NCBI GenBank assembly: GCA_029204225.1
Contig: CM055092.1
Coordinates: 66,254,923 to 66,316,922 of the forward strand
Direction: 5' to 3'
DNA length: 62,000 nucleotides
Source of the DNA: Diphasiastrum complanatum
Taxonomy: Eukaryota > Streptophyta > Lycopodiopsida > Lycopodiales > Lycopodiaceae
In this document: piece after piece, positions 61,746-62,000 of the stretch
Layout of the letters: the number at the start of each line of letters is the position of its first letter
Position numbering within the stretch: position 1 is the stretch's first letter
Program-made: the position numbers and the translations under genes
The notes under the pieces: generated by a model
Database searches by the model: none
What the model was told of the DNA's origin: nothing
What the model saw: only the letters and a program-made list of their open reading frames with translations

Positions 61746-62000
61746 TCGAATTCTTGTAAATTTTAATTCTGTTAACCATAAATCGGACCCACATACTATT
61801 AAAATAATGACTACATTCTGTGGGACTGTAAGTAGATTAACTGAGGTTTTCAATACAGTGATCAATTGACATCCAATGAAGTCAACACCCTAATAGACAT
61901 CTTTTGTAACAATGTACATGCATTATTCTACAACGATGATCAATGTTTAAGATAGTGTTTGTGAAAATTGTCAACATTTCCTTGTCTAGTTTTAGGCCAA
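61746..62000. other. right end, no recognisable gene
   Basis: No coding signal or known repeat. Confidence 0.4.

Overview
Plant nuclear DNA from a large, retrotransposon-rich genome, most likely a gymnosperm and less likely a fern or other large-genome vascular plant. The support is one split host gene for a plastid-envelope protein with introns up to 11 kb, GT-AG splicing, and dense, old, nested Copia and Gypsy elements with promoter and poly(A) signals in their LTRs. Nothing looks bacterial, organellar or clonable as an operon. || Host genes. (1) CRUMPLED LEAF (CRL), plus strand, 21400-45544: nine exons totalling 864 bp (287 aa) spread over 24.1 kb. All eight introns are GT-AG and every junction keeps the frame. 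Introns 4 (11.1 kb) and 6 (8.1 kb) are inflated by transposable elements. (2) A minus-strand gene at 51130-52326 coding a low-complexity protein with a SADELF motif resembling MAKR/DUF1645-type plant proteins. Its 5' end is probably in a further exon to the right. || Layout. 1-8650: a minus-strand Gypsy gag-protease, a lone LTR (2914-3555) with a tRNA-Lys-like primer site, a minus Gypsy integrase scrap, a plus Gypsy gag scrap, and a plus Copia element interrupted by an antisense Copia scrap. 8652-13941: two more plus Copia elements with LTRs and primer sites, one containing an antisense integrase piece. 13942-17697: an internally deleted plus Gypsy element (Tat/Athila-like) followed by an LTR-like region with an unidentified 123-aa ORF. 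17698-20410: a minus Copia in which one LTR lies between RNase H on one side and primer site plus gag on the other. 21400-45544: CRL, with LINE debris and a chromodomain Gypsy in intron 4, an exact 178-bp tandem duplication in intron 5, and a two-LTR Copia plus foldback sequences in intron 6. 45545-51115: CRL 3' UTR, Gypsy RT scrap, unidentified sequence and Copia LTR remnants. 51130-52463: SADELF-motif gene. 53563-53598: (TG)18. 54250-62000: a mosaic of Copia pieces in both orientations and short repeats. || No element in the window looks autonomous: each has stops, frameshifts, lost domains or altered protease active sites. The most unusual structures are the near-perfect palindromic LTR of the intron-4 Gypsy (32312-32875), a roughly 150-bp micro-inversion through its integrase zinc-binding region, an ORF1-plus-tail half-LINE, and LTRs that carry internal sequence on both sides.
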